Shown: piece after piece, positions 1-8,834 of the stretch
Layout: every line of letters starts with the position of its first letter
Position numbering within the stretch: position 1 is the first letter of the stretch
Source of the DNA: Marinihelvus sp963695135
Lineage (GTDB): Bacteria > Pseudomonadota > Gammaproteobacteria > Xanthomonadales > SZUA-36
Assembly: GCA_963695135.1 (NCBI GenBank)
Contig: CAVOGA010000003.1
Location: forward strand, 124,001-188,000
Length of the DNA stretch: 64,000 bases
Reading direction: 5' to 3'
Notes under the pieces: model-generated
Database searches by the model: none
The model's input: the letters and a program-made list of their open reading frames with translations, nothing else
Told to the model about the DNA's origin: nothing
Position numbers and translations under genes: made by a program

Positions 1-890
1 CGCTGCATCATGAAGTCCAGCGGCGCCTTGCCGGGCAGGTACAGCAGCGAGGTGTAGTTCTGCGCCCCTTCCACCTGGTTGTGGGCCCAGGCCAGCGGCT
101 CATCCATGTCGTGGCTGATGTGCTGGTAGAAGTTCCGGTATTCCTCGTCGGAGATGTCGCTCTTGGGCAGGGTCCAGAGCGCGGATGCCTGGTTGATGGT
201 CTTCCACTCCACCGTGTCCTCGCCATCCTCTTCCTTGCTCTTCACCGTCTCCTTCAGGCGAATCGGGAAGCCGATGTGGTCCGAGTAGCGGCTGACCAGG
301 GACTTGAGCGTCCAGTTGTCCAGGAACTCTTCCTCGCCTTCTTTCAGGTGCAGGATGACTTCCGTGCCCTGGCGGGGCAGATCCAGGCTGCCGATCTCGT
401 AGCTGCCGTCACCGGTCGACATCCAGCGCACGCCCTCGGCGGCCTCACTGCCGGCCCGTCGCGTGTGCAGGCGTCACCGTGTCGGCCACGATAAACGCGG
501 AGTAGAACCCCACGCCGAACTGGCCGATCAGGTTCTGGTCGAAGCCCTCGTCGCTGCTTGCGCCTGCTCGATGAAGCGTCGCGTGCCTGAGCGGGCGATG
601 GTGCCGATGTTTTCCACGACCTCGTCGCGGCTCATGCCGATACCGTTGTCGCGAATGATCAGCAGGCGCTTGTCCTTGTCCGCTTCAATCTCGATCGCCA
701 GTTCCGCATCGCCACCGAGTAGGCTGTCATCGCTCAGCGCCTCGAAACGCAGCTTGTCGCAGGCGTCGGAGGCATTGGAAATCAGCTCCCGCAGGAAGAT
801 TTCCTTGTTGGAATAAAGCGAATGGGTCATGAGGTTCAGGACTTCCTGAACCTCGGCTTGAAAATCGTGTTTTTCGGTTGTCTGGTTCAT
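1..890 (-). CDS. htpG: Chaperone HtpG (Hsp90 family), 3' end cut by window edge, two frame breaks
   Basis: Cytosolic ATP-dependent dimeric chaperone. Only the N-terminal ATPase domain and the start of the middle domain lie in the window. ATP-site signatures are visible: ELISNASDACDKLR (residues 35-48), DNGIGM (81-86) and GTIARSG (96-102). The frame breaks near 552-562 (net +2 or -1), after which IGQFGVGFYSAFIVAD is restored, and again near 469 (one extra C), after which GVRWMSTGDGSYEIGS follows and the frame stays open to position 1. Both halves are well conserved, so sequence error is likelier than decay. The ATG at 888-890 gives the normal HtpG N-terminus. It is the last recognisable gene at the left edge and is transcribed leftward. 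Confidence 0.93.
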
Positions 891-1050
891 AAGCCTTGGA
901 AATTCTTGAACTGTCGGAGAGATAGGGCTTTCTCCGCCTGATTCAAGACAGGCTTGCCACTTCCATGGCGCAGGGGTTTATTGCGGGCAAAAGAAAGACG
1001 CCGGCCCGCGGGGGTCGACGTCTCTCGATATGCTCAGCGGCTGTGCGGAC

Positions 1051-1116
1051 GTTACCGGATCCCGGTAACACCCGCTCTGCCGCAGGCCTTCGCCAGGCGG
1101 GCCGGGTTGCACCCGG
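1051..1116 (-). terminator. Two short hairpins downstream of rplS
   Basis: The 235-bp gap between htpG and rplS holds two small inverted repeats: GTTACCGG-atc-CCGGTAAC (1051-1069) and CCGGGT-tgc-ACCCGG (1102-1116). They lie just past the rplS stop and could end the rpsP operon. Neither is followed by a T-run on the minus strand, so the terminator call is weak. No gene is seen in the gap. Confidence 0.3.
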
Positions 1117-1125
1117 ACCGGAAGC

Positions 1126-1476
1126 TCAGGCCCGGTTGAGCTTTTCCTTGATACGCGCGCTCTTGCCTTCGCGACCACGCAGGTAGTGCAGCTTGGCGCG
1201 ACGCACGTCGCCTCTGCGCTTGACCATCACGGAGTCGATCATCGGGCTGTAGGTCTGGAACACACGCTCCACGCCGGTGCCGTGGGACATTTTACGGACG
1301 GTGAAGGCGGAGTTCAGGCCGCGGTTACGGATGGCGATGACAACGCCTTCGAAGGCCTGCACGCGCTCACGGTTGCCCTCTTTCACCTTCACGTTGACGA
1401 CGATGGTGTCGCCGGGCGCGAAGCTCGGCAGTTCCCTGCTCATCTGTTCCTGGTTGATCTGGTCAATGATGTTCAT
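1126..1476 (-). CDS. rplS: 50S ribosomal protein L19
   Basis: Large-subunit ribosomal protein at the 30S-50S interface. The 116-residue product starts MNIIDQINQEQMSRELPSF and has the L19 core FAPGDTIVVNVKVKEG, the FEGVVIAIRNRGLNSAFTVRK segment (two parts of the conserved fold) and the basic tail RRAKLHYLRGREGKSARIKEK. The open frame extends 15 codons further upstream, but ATG at 1474-1476 has the purine-rich AGGAAAGG about 9 bases before it and matches the family start. It is the last gene of rpsP-rimM-trmD-rplS, 48 bases after trmD. Confidence 0.97.
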   Translation of the reverse strand: MNIIDQINQEQMSRELPSFAPGDTIVVNVKVKEGNRERVQAFEGVVIAIRNRGLNSAFTVRKMSHGTGVERVFQTYSPMIDSVMVKRRGDVRRAKLHYLRGREGKSARIKEKLNRA

Positions 1477-1524
1477 TGCTCTGTCCTTTCCTGCGGGGCC
1501 GTTTCGGCCCGGTAAGTTCAAATG

Positions 1525-2268
1525 TTATTCATGTTCCCGGATAAACGCCTCGAGCAGTGCCCGGTCATCGCTATCCAGCTCAACTTGTTCCAGCAAATCC
1601 GGCCGCCGTTGCCAGGTCCGCCCCAGCGCCTGCTGCCTGCGCCAGCGCTCGATGGCGCCGTGATCGCCCGAAAGCAGCACCTCCGGCACCCGCCGCCCGT
1701 CGACCGCTTCCGGCCGCGAGTAGTGCGGATGGTCCAGCAGGCCCTCCATGAAGGAGTCCTCCTGGGCCGACGCCGCGTCACCCAGCACGCCGGGAACCAG
1801 CCGCAGCACCGAATCGATCAGCACCGCCGCGGGCAACTCGCCGCCGCTGAGCACGTAATCGCCGATGGACCATTCTTCGTCCACCTCGGCCTCGATCAGG
1901 CGCTCGTCAATGCCCTCATACCGGCCGCACAGCAGGATGAATCCATCCCGCTGCGCCAGTTCCCGTACCGCATCCTGGTCCAGGGTGCGGCCCTGCGGGC
2001 TCAGCAAACTGACCGGCGCACCGGGGTTGGCCGCCTTCGCCGCCCGGATGGTACTGCCCAGCGGCTCAACCGTCATTACCATGCCGGGTCCGCCCCCGTA
2101 GGGCCGGTCATCCACCGTGTTGTGCCGGTCGCGGGCAAAATCACGCGGGTTCCAGCACTGCAACCTGGCGTGCCCCTGCTCAAAGGCCCGGCCGGTCACC
2201 CCCAGTTTCACCATGGCCTCCACGGCTTCGGGAAACAGGGTGATGACGTCAAATCGCTTTTCGGTCAT
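1525..2268 (-). CDS. trmD: tRNA (guanine-37-N1)-methyltransferase TrmD
   Basis: SPOUT-class enzyme that uses S-adenosylmethionine to methylate G37 next to the tRNA anticodon and so guards against +1 frameshifting. At 247 residues it is the usual size. Knot motifs are clear: GRYEGIDER at 115-123 and SIGDYVLSGGE at 134-144; the N-terminal FDVITLFPEAVEAM is typical. The gene follows rimM by 27 bases and precedes rplS, the standard operon order. Nothing is missing in the active-site region. Confidence 0.97.
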   Translation of the reverse strand: MTEKRFDVITLFPEAVEAMVKLGVTGRAFEQGHARLQCWNPRDFARDRHNTVDDRPYGGGPGMVMTVEPLGSTIRAAKAANPGAPVSLLSPQGRTLDQDAVRELAQRDGFILLCGRYEGIDERLIEAEVDEEWSIGDYVLSGGELPAAVLIDSVLRLVPGVLGDAASAQEDSFMEGLLDHPHYSRPEAVDGRRVPEVLLSGDHGAIERWRRQQALGRTWQRRPDLLEQVELDSDDRALLEAFIREHE

Positions 2269-2295
2269 CGCAGCCGCTCTCCAGGGAGCACGCCG

Positions 2296-2799
2296 TCAGT
2301 CTTCCGGGTGCCAGTCAACCAGTATCTGACCCGCTTCCAGGTCGACCTGTTCGATCACCTGCCCGGTCAGGAACGGGATCAGCCGTTCCCGGTCACCCTC
2401 CAGCACCATCACGTCATTGGCGCCGGTTTCAATCATCCGCCGCACCGTGCCCAGCGGCACACCCTCGCGGTTGATTACCGCCAGACCGATCAGGTCTGAC
2501 CAGTACCACTGTCCTTCGCCGGTCTCCGGCAGTGCCGCTCGCGGCACCCGGATATCCTGCCCGACCAGAACCCGGGCCTGCTCGACGTTCTCGACGCCCG
2601 GCAGCAGTGCGATCAGGGTCTTGCCATTCGGCTGACCCCGTTCCAGCGTGACCGCCTTTCTCTCGTCTCCCAGCAACCAGGGCTGGTAGTCAAAGACGGC
2701 GGCACGCGGGTCGGTGAACGAGTGGATTTTCAGCCACCCTTTCAGTCCATGAACGCCAGACACCTGGCCGATCAGAACCTCTTCAGCTTGGTCGCTCAC
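2296..2799 (-). CDS. rimM: 16S rRNA processing / ribosome maturation factor RimM
   Basis: Binds S19 in the pre-30S particle and helps the 30S head mature. The 167-residue protein has the N-terminal RimM barrel (IGQVSGVHGLKGWLKIHSFT, residues about 10-29) and a C-terminal PRC barrel containing GANDVMVLEG and LIPFLTGQVIEQVDL. It starts 21 bases after rpsP and is followed closely by trmD, so co-transcription is likely. Confidence 0.96.
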   Translation of the reverse strand: MSDQAEEVLIGQVSGVHGLKGWLKIHSFTDPRAAVFDYQPWLLGDERKAVTLERGQPNGKTLIALLPGVENVEQARVLVGQDIRVPRAALPETGEGQWYWSDLIGLAVINREGVPLGTVRRMIETGANDVMVLEGDRERLIPFLTGQVIEQVDLEAGQILVDWHPED

Positions 2800-2820
2800 G
2801 GCGGCCAGCCAGCGACCGCT

Positions 2821-3078
2821 TCAGGAAGCGGTTGCGGCTCCGCGGGCTTCGCTCACCAGGTGGCGAACGCGTTCGCTGTACTGGGCGCCGACGCCGGTCC
2901 AGTACTCCACGCGCTCAAGGTCGAGGCGCAGGCGCTCTTCCTGGCCACGGGCCACGGGGTTGAAAAAGCCGATGCGCTCGATCCGACGACCGTCGCGCTT
3001 GTTGCGGCTGTCCGTCACCACGATGTGGTAGAACGGCTGCTTCTTGGCGCCGGAGCGCGACAAACGAATTTTTACCAT
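2821..3078 (-). CDS. rpsP: 30S ribosomal protein S16
   Basis: Small-subunit assembly protein, 85 residues. The N-terminus MVKIRLSRSGAKKQPFYHIV and the motif RDGRRIERIGFFNP are diagnostic. The C-terminal RVRHLVSEARGAATAS is a short variable tail. First gene of the rpsP-rimM-trmD-rplS operon; its promoter probably lies in the upstream non-coding stretch, where a TAGAAT box is seen on the minus strand. Confidence 0.97.
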   Translation of the reverse strand: MVKIRLSRSGAKKQPFYHIVVTDSRNKRDGRRIERIGFFNPVARGQEERLRLDLERVEYWTGVGAQYSERVRHLVSEARGAATAS

Positions 3079-3281
3079 GGTGCTAAAACCTTCTTTTCAG
3101 GGCGCCTGCCGATTCACCGGCGGGCACTGTTCCAGGGCGGGACGGCACTAGCGGCCCACCGATAACTGTTCATACCGCTCGGGGTATCTTTTATCCCGGC
3201 CGGCTGCAGAGTAGTTCTTCCGCCCCGGAATGCTTTCACACATCCACAGCGCAAGGCTGAGCCGAGCTCAGGAAACCGCCT

Positions 3282-3310
3282 ATTCTAACCCGTACCTGCA
3301 CAAAAGAAAA
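3282..3310 (-). promoter_or_regulatory. Candidate promoter for the rpsP operon
   Basis: Reading leftward, a TTTTCT -35-like box (3305-3310) and a TAGAAT -10 box (3282-3287) are 17 bases apart. Transcription from here would give rpsP a leader of about 195 bases. The 349-bp gene-free stretch 3079-3427 holds this element, a promoter-like pair for the GNAT gene on the other strand, and nothing else recognised. Confidence 0.45.
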
Positions 3311-3374
3311 CAAGCGCTTGCACATGACAACCCGGCAACGCCGCAAGGGCTGTTCCCTGGCCGCCCCGGGGGGC

Positions 3375-3403
3375 TTGAGCACCCCCGTTGGTAGGGATAA
3401 AGT
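3375..3403 (+). promoter_or_regulatory. Candidate promoter for the GNAT gene
   Basis: TTGAGC (3375-3380) and TAAAGT (3398-3403) are separated by 17 bases, a good sigma-70 spacing, 24 bases before the likely TTG start of the acetyltransferase. Confidence 0.4.
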
Positions 3404-3427
3404 CAACGGCGGAACCCGGCAGCGGAT

Positions 3428-3976
3428 TTGGAATTGGCCAGAGAGCCCTTCATCCTGGAAACACCCCGTTTGCGCCTTCGCGAGTTTCGCGAAGACGACG
3501 CGACGGAACTCTATCGCCTGAATACGGACCCGGAAGTAACCCGTTATACCGGCGACGCGCCGTTTGTCGACGTCTCTGCCGCCCGCCGCTTCATCCGGAA
3601 CTATGATGCCTATGACAAGGACGGGTTTGGCCGCTGGGCCCTGGAACGCCGTTCAGACGGGACGTTTGTGGGTTTCTGCGGCCTGCGTCGTTCCGACCAG
3701 ACCGGGGAGGTGGATCTCGGACTGCGGTTGTTCCGGGAGTACTGGTCCCAGGGCTATGCCACGGAAGCGGCGCGCGCCGCCCTGGAGGCCGGATTCCGGC
3801 AGTTCGGACTGCAGACCATCATCGGCCGCGCCATGCGGGAAAACCTGCCCTCGATCACCATCCTGCAAAAACTCGGCATGAAGTACCGCGACATGGTCGA
3901 GGACGACGGCGAATTCTGGCTGGTCTACGGGGTGACGGCCGAGCGGTTCATCGAGGAATACCTGCACCGGCCCTGA
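3428..3976 (+). CDS. GNAT-family N-acetyltransferase (RimJ/RimL-like)
   Basis: Predicted acetyl-CoA-dependent acetyltransferase, 182 residues. The start of the RimJ/RimL fold is clear (ETPRLRLREFREDDATELYR), followed by the core FVGFCGLRR, EVDLGLRLFREYWSQGYATEA (acetyl-CoA loop region, Q/GxGxA variant SQGYAT) and the helix ENLPSITILQKLGMKY. Substrate cannot be told. The start is probably TTG at 3428; no strong ribosome site is seen, and TTG at 3434 is an alternative. The gene stands alone on the plus strand between ffh and rpsP, which in many gammaproteobacteria are neighbours in one direction. Confidence 0.85.
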   Translation: MELAREPFILETPRLRLREFREDDATELYRLNTDPEVTRYTGDAPFVDVSAARRFIRNYDAYDKDGFGRWALERRSDGTFVGFCGLRRSDQTGEVDLGLRLFREYWSQGYATEAARAALEAGFRQFGLQTIIGRAMRENLPSITILQKLGMKYRDMVEDDGEFWLVYGVTAERFIEEYLHRP

Positions 3977-3999
3977 ACGCTCCACCCGGAGCGCCCGCC

Positions 4000-5376
4000 C
4001 TAGCGCCGGAAGCGACCCGGCGGACCACCCTGCCCGCCCTGCAGGCGACTGAGCTGTTTCATCATTTTCGCCATGCCGCCCTTGCCGAACTTTTTCATCA
4101 TCTTCTGCATCTGCGCGAACTGCTTGAGCAGCTTGTTGACCTCCTGGATCGAGGTTCCCGAACCGTTGGCGATACGACGCTTGCGGGAGCCACGAATCAC
4201 GTCGGGAAAGTCCCGCTCCTGGGGCGTCATGGAATTGATGATGGCCACCATGCGGCCCGTTTGCTTGTCGTCCAGCTGCTTGCGCGCCTGCTGGGGCAAC
4301 TGGCCCATGCCGGGCATCTTTTCGGCCAGGGCGCTGAGACCGCCCATCTGGTCCATCTGCTGCATCTGTGATTTGAAATCTTCCAGGCTGAAACCGGCGC
4401 CGCGACGCAGCTTTTTAACCAGCTTTTCCGCCTTGTCCTTGTCAACCCTGGCGGTAACCTCTTCAACCAGTGACAGGACGTCGCCCATGCCGAGAATCCG
4501 CGAAGCGATGCGGTCCGGGTAAAACGGCTGCAAGGCATCGGTTTTTTCCCCGGAGCCGATGAATTTGATCGGCTTGCCGGTCACCTGGCGAACGGAGAGA
4601 GCGGCACCGCCGCGCGCATCGCCGTCGGTCTTGGTCAGCACCACGCCGGTCAGCGGCAGGGCCTCGTCGAAGGCCCGGGCCGTGTTGGCCGCATCCTGAC
4701 CGGTCATGCTGTCGACCACGAACAGCAATTCCGTGGGCTTGACCGCCGCGGAAATCGCGCGCGCCTCGTTCATCATGGCCTCGTCAACCGCCAGGCGGCC
4801 GGCCGTGTCGACCAGGAGCACGTCCATAAAGCTGCGCCGCGCCTCGTCGAGAGCGCCGCGCGCAATGTCTACCGGCGACTGGTCCGGAGAGGAGGCATGA
4901 AAGGTTGCACCCACCTGGTCCGCGAGCGTCTCCAGCTGCTTGATGGCGGCCGGACGATAAACGTCGCAACTGACCACCATGACCTTCTTGTTCTGATCCT
5001 TGATCAGCAGTCGTGCGAGTTTGGCGGTGGTGGTCGTTTTACCCGAACCCTGCAGGCCTGCGAGCATGACGACCACCGGCGGACTTGCGGCCAGGTTCAG
5101 GGCGCTGTTTTCCTCGCCCATCACCCGGATCAGCTCGTCATTGACGATCTTCACCAGTGATTGGCCCGGCGTCAGGCTTTTCAGTACTTCCTGGCCCAGG
5201 GCGCGTTCGCGCACCTGGTCGATAAAGCCCTTGACCACGGGCAGGGCCACGTCAGCCTCAAGCAGGGCCACCCGCACCTCGCGCAGGGCATCACTGATCG
5301 AATCCTCGGTCAGCCGGCCTTTGCCTTTCAGTTTCTGCAGCGTCCCGGAAAGGCGCTCGCTGAGATTGGAAAACAT
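4000..5376 (-). CDS. ffh: Signal recognition particle GTPase Ffh (SRP54)
   Basis: SRP protein that binds signal peptides and 4.5S RNA and delivers nascent inner-membrane proteins to FtsY. The 458-residue product has the N domain (MFSNLSERLSGTLQKLKGKG), the P-loop GLQGSGKT (107-114), VDTAGRL, the TKTDGDARGG box and a methionine-rich M domain with MPGMGQLP and GSGTSIQEVNKLLKQF. The C-terminus LQGGQGGPPGRFRR is the usual Gly-rich tail. Divergent from the ypjD-like gene; a TATAAT box sits just upstream. Confidence 0.98.
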   Translation of the reverse strand: MFSNLSERLSGTLQKLKGKGRLTEDSISDALREVRVALLEADVALPVVKGFIDQVRERALGQEVLKSLTPGQSLVKIVNDELIRVMGEENSALNLAASPPVVVMLAGLQGSGKTTTTAKLARLLIKDQNKKVMVVSCDVYRPAAIKQLETLADQVGATFHASSPDQSPVDIARGALDEARRSFMDVLLVDTAGRLAVDEAMMNEARAISAAVKPTELLFVVDSMTGQDAANTARAFDEALPLTGVVLTKTDGDARGGAALSVRQVTGKPIKFIGSGEKTDALQPFYPDRIASRILGMGDVLSLVEEVTARVDKDKAEKLVKKLRRGAGFSLEDFKSQMQQMDQMGGLSALAEKMPGMGQLPQQARKQLDDKQTGRMVAIINSMTPQERDFPDVIRGSRKRRIANGSGTSIQEVNKLLKQFAQMQKMMKKFGKGGMAKMMKQLSRLQGGQGGPPGRFRR

Positions 5377-5403
5377 TCGCTACTCCGCTCGTTTCGGTCA
5401 GGT

Positions 5404-5409
5404 ATTATA
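5404..5409 (-). promoter_or_regulatory. -10 box of the ffh promoter
   Basis: Perfect TATAAT on the minus strand, 28 bases before the ffh start codon. The -35 region (around 5427-5432) matches the consensus poorly. The 69-bp ffh/ypjD spacer must also hold the ypjD start signals. Confidence 0.5.
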
Positions 5410-5445
5410 ACGACCGAATTCGGTGTTCGGAGCCTATTGTTCGCC

Positions 5446-6255
5446 ATGCATGACGTTTTTCTTCTCGCCGCCGCAGCCTGCTACCTGCTCGCGGCCGGCC
5501 TGCTGTACCGGAACCTGCTGGGCCGGGAGGTAAAAGTCTCCCGGGCGCCGGCGGTCATCGCTGCTGCCGGCGTGGTCCTGCACGCGGCCGCACAAGCCCA
5601 GCACTGGTTTCTCCACACCCCGGTGCAGCTCAGTTTTCTCAACGTCATGTCGCTGTGCGCCCTGGTGGTGGTGGTTTTGCTGCTGCTCGCGGCGGTGACA
5701 CCCAACCGGCTGTTTGCCGCCGGCCTCATCGCCCTGCCCATGGCCGGCGTGCTGCTGCTGGCTGAATGGGCTATCCCGGCGCCGGGAAATATCCTGCAAA
5801 ACGCCTCGCCGGCGATTGGCCTGCACGTGGTCTCCTCGGTCATGGCCTTCAGTTTCCTGGGCCTGGCAGCGATTTACGCGGTGTTCCTGGCGATCAGCGA
5901 TCACTTCCTGCGGCGTCACCACCTGAACCGCTTTGTCCGCGCCCTGCCGGCGCTCGACGTGCTCGAATCGCTGCTGTTCACGCTCATCAGCCTGGGCTTC
6001 ATTCTGCTGACCGTGTCCCTGGTCTCCGGGCTGCTGTTTATCTCCGACATGTTTGCCCAGCACCTGGCGCACAAGACCATACTGTCCATCCTGGCCTGGG
6101 TCGTGTTCGGCGTCCTGCTCTGGGGTCGCCGCTTTCGCGGCTGGCGCGGACGCACCGCGGTGCGCTTCACGCTCGGGGGCGTGGTGATCCTGACGCTGGC
6201 TTACTTCGGCAGCAAGTTCGTGCTGGAGTGGTTACTCCACGAGAGCTGGAGCTGA
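5446..6255 (+). CDS. ypjD: CcsA/HemX-family inner-membrane protein (YpjD-like)
   Basis: Polytopic membrane protein of the CcsA cytochrome-assembly family; the precise role of YpjD members is not settled. 269 residues with about eight hydrophobic segments: MHDVFLLAAAACYLLAAG at the start, VVVVLLLLAAV, LIALPMAGVLLLAEW, IGLHVVSSVMAFSFLGLAAI, and C-terminal VVILTLAYFGSKFVLEWLL. Conserved His residues occur in QHWFLH, GLHVV and QHLAHK, as expected for a haem-linked fold. The frame is open upstream, but ATG at 5446 sets the family N-terminus. The position beside ffh is typical in gammaproteobacteria. Confidence 0.85.
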   Translation: MHDVFLLAAAACYLLAAGLLYRNLLGREVKVSRAPAVIAAAGVVLHAAAQAQHWFLHTPVQLSFLNVMSLCALVVVVLLLLAAVTPNRLFAAGLIALPMAGVLLLAEWAIPAPGNILQNASPAIGLHVVSSVMAFSFLGLAAIYAVFLAISDHFLRRHHLNRFVRALPALDVLESLLFTLISLGFILLTVSLVSGLLFISDMFAQHLAHKTILSILAWVVFGVLLWGRRFRGWRGRTAVRFTLGGVVILTLAYFGSKFVLEWLLHESWS

Positions 6256-6297
6256 GAAAAGATCTTGACAGGCAATTAACCGGGCGCGGCCGGGGAT

Positions 6298-7674
6298 CTA
6301 GTTAAAGCCCTGCTCCAGCGCCTCATCAATACGCTTAACCGCGATCACTTCGAGGCCCTCAATGGGCTTGCGGGGCGCATTACCCGCCGGCACCACGGCG
6401 CGCGTGAATCCATGGGTCGCCGCCTCTTTCAGCCGCTCCTCGCCGTTGTACACCGGCCGGATTTCACCGCCCAGGCCTACCTCGCCGAAAACGACCTGGC
6501 GCTCTGCCAGCGGTTTGTCCCGAAAACTGGACATCAACGCCAGCGCCAGGGGCAAGTCACAGCCGGTTTCCGCCAGGCGCATGCCACCCACCACGTTGAT
6601 AAACACATCCTGGTCGCCGAGACTCACGCCACCGTGCCGGTGCAGCACCGCGATCAGCATGGCCAGCCGGGCGGCATCCAGGCCCACGACCACGCGCCGC
6701 GGGTTGGACAGGTGGCTGGTGTCCACCAGCGCCTGCAACTCCAGCAGCATGGGCCGGGTGCCCTCCCGTACCACGGTCACCGCACTGCCGGGCGCGGCCT
6801 CGCTGCCGGTAAGGAAAATCGCCGACGGGTTCTTGACCTGTTTCAGCCCCTCGCCGGTCATGGCGAAGATGCCGAGCTCGTTCACCGTGCCAAAGCGGTT
6901 CTTCACCGAGCGCACGATGCGGTAACGGCTGCCGCTGTCGCTTTCAAAGTACAGCACCGCGTCGACCATGTGCTCCAGCACGCGGGGACCGGCAAGTGCG
7001 CCCTCCTTGGTCACGTGGCCGACGAGCAACATCGTGCACTGCGCCTGCTTTGCATAGCGCACCAGGGCCGCTGCGGATTCGCGGACCTGCGATACGGAAC
7101 CGGGAGCGGACTGCACCTGTTCAGAAAACAGGGTCTGTATCGAGTCGATCACCACGATGGCAGGCTGCCGCGCCGCCACCGCGCCCAGCACCCGCTCCAC
7201 GCAGGTTTCCGTGAGGCAGTCGAGCTTGTCCGTCGGCAGGCCCAGGCGACGGGCGCGCAGGCTGATCTGCTGCAAGGATTCTTCGCCCGTGACATAGAGA
7301 CACTCTCCGGCGGCCGCCATGGCGGCAGTGGCCTGCAGCAACAGCGTGGACTTGCCGATTCCCGGATCGCCACCCAACAACACCACGGAACCGTCCACGA
7401 GGCCGCCGCCAAGCACGCGATCGAGCTCCTTGAGTCCGGTCGACCGGCGCGGACGGTCCGCCGTATCCACGCTGGACAGCTTGACGATGTCCTCCGCGGC
7501 GGCCGCGCCCGCATAGCCGCTGCGCGCACCCTTCATCGAGGCAAGCGACGGCAGCGGCGCGGCGATACCCTCACGAATCGAATTCCAGGCCTGGCACTCG
7601 GGACACTGGCCCGCCCACTTGGTCAGTGCGGCGCTGCAGGCTTCGCAGGTATAGGTCAGCTTGGTTCTTGCCAT
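6298..7674 (-). CDS. radA: DNA repair protein RadA
   Basis: RecA-like ATPase that promotes branch migration in recombinational repair. 458 residues. N-terminal zinc finger CEAC...CPEC (residues about 9-26), Walker A GGDPGIGKSTLL (~90-101), the RadA signature KNRFG, and the C-terminal Lon-like domain (DVFINVVGGMRLAETGCDLP). An in-frame ATG lies four codons earlier (7686), but the AGGGG element directly abuts it; the start at 7674 gives a workable spacing and the usual MARTKLTYTCEAC terminus. Confidence 0.96.
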   Translation of the reverse strand: MARTKLTYTCEACSAALTKWAGQCPECQAWNSIREGIAAPLPSLASMKGARSGYAGAAAAEDIVKLSSVDTADRPRRSTGLKELDRVLGGGLVDGSVVLLGGDPGIGKSTLLLQATAAMAAAGECLYVTGEESLQQISLRARRLGLPTDKLDCLTETCVERVLGAVAARQPAIVVIDSIQTLFSEQVQSAPGSVSQVRESAAALVRYAKQAQCTMLLVGHVTKEGALAGPRVLEHMVDAVLYFESDSGSRYRIVRSVKNRFGTVNELGIFAMTGEGLKQVKNPSAIFLTGSEAAPGSAVTVVREGTRPMLLELQALVDTSHLSNPRRVVVGLDAARLAMLIAVLHRHGGVSLGDQDVFINVVGGMRLAETGCDLPLALALMSSFRDKPLAERQVVFGEVGLGGEIRPVYNGEERLKEAATHGFTRAVVPAGNAPRKPIEGLEVIAVKRIDEALEQGFN

Positions 7675-7795
7675 GGTGCGGTACATCCCCTGGTTTGAGG
7701 TGGAATGATAAACGTTTTAACCCGGGCTGCAGCCATGACGGACAGCCCACGCAAATTGCGGCCGGTTTTCCTACAATGGGCGCAGGCCAAAGACG

Positions 7796-8833
7796 ATGGA
7801 ACAGCTTTTGAGGGAGCAGCAGGAACAACAACTGATCGGGGAATCCCCCGCATTCCTGGAGGTGCTGGAGCACGTATCCAGGGTCGCCCCCCTGAACCGG
7901 CCGGTGCTGATTATCGGCGAGCGCGGTACCGGCAAGGAGCTGATTGCCGCGCGTGTGCACTACCTTTCAGGTCGCTGGGACCAGCCATTCGTGAAAATGA
8001 ACTGTGCCGCACTGGCCGAATCGCTGCTGGAAACCGAGCTGTTCGGACACGAGGCGGGCTCGTTCACCGGCGCTGCGAAACGGCGCCTGGGCCGATTTGA
8101 ACTGGCCAACAGGGGCAGCCTGTTTCTTGACGAACTGGCGAACACCTCGGCCCGTGTGCAGGAAAAAATTCTGCGCGTGATCGAGTACGGTGAGCTCGAG
8201 CGCGTCGGGAGCAGCGAGACCGTGCGCACGGATGTGCGCATCATCGGCGCAACCCACGAGGACCTGCCGTCGCTGGCCAGGCTGGGCAAGTTTCGCGCGG
8301 ACCTGCTGGATCGCCTGGCCTTTGACGTGATCACCCTGCCCCCGCTGCGCGAGCGGCCGGAAGACATCATGCCGCTGGCGGAACACTTTGCCATGCGCAT
8401 GACCGGGGAGATGGGACACGAAGTGTTCCCCGGTTTTGATGACAGCGCCCGCTTCGAATTGCTGCGGCACCCCTGGCCGGGCAATGTGCGGGAGCTGAAA
8501 AACGTGGTTGAACGGGCGGTGTACAGCCGCGACAACCCGGACGAGGAGGTGTCGGCCATCGTGTTTGACCCCTTCGACTCCCCCTGGCGGCCACAGGGAC
8601 CGGCGGGGACCAACGGGCAGGAGTCATCGGCGGCCGGGGCTGCCACGCCGGAGGGACCCTATGATTTCAAGGAGCACGTGCAGGATCTGGAAATCGAGCT
8701 GTTAAAACAGGCCCTGGAGCAGTGTCGTTTTAACCAGAAGAAAACCGCGGAATACCTGGGTATGACCTACCACCAGCTGCGGGGTTACCTGCGCAAGTAT
8801 GCCCTCACCGAGGAGGAATCCGCCGCCGGTTGA
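7796..8833 (+). CDS. pspF: Sigma-54 activator, PspF-like
   Basis: Enhancer-binding AAA+ protein that remodels sigma-54 holoenzyme. 345 residues with no receiver or sensor domain in front, which is the PspF architecture. Walker A GERGTGKE (about 42-49), the sigma-54 contact loop as GSFTGA instead of GAFTGA, Walker B SLFLDELAN, and the Fis-type helix-turn-helix near the end (FNQKKTAEYLGMTYHQLRGY). A glycine/alanine-rich linker (about 265-285) separates the domains. No pspA/B/C genes are nearby, so the target is unknown. It ends one base from the convergent alr stop. Confidence 0.85.
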   Translation: MEQLLREQQEQQLIGESPAFLEVLEHVSRVAPLNRPVLIIGERGTGKELIAARVHYLSGRWDQPFVKMNCAALAESLLETELFGHEAGSFTGAAKRRLGRFELANRGSLFLDELANTSARVQEKILRVIEYGELERVGSSETVRTDVRIIGATHEDLPSLARLGKFRADLLDRLAFDVITLPPLRERPEDIMPLAEHFAMRMTGEMGHEVFPGFDDSARFELLRHPWPGNVRELKNVVERAVYSRDNPDEEVSAIVFDPFDSPWRPQGPAGTNGQESSAAGAATPEGPYDFKEHVQDLEIELLKQALEQCRFNQKKTAEYLGMTYHQLRGYLRKYALTEEESAAG

Positions 8834-8834
8834 A

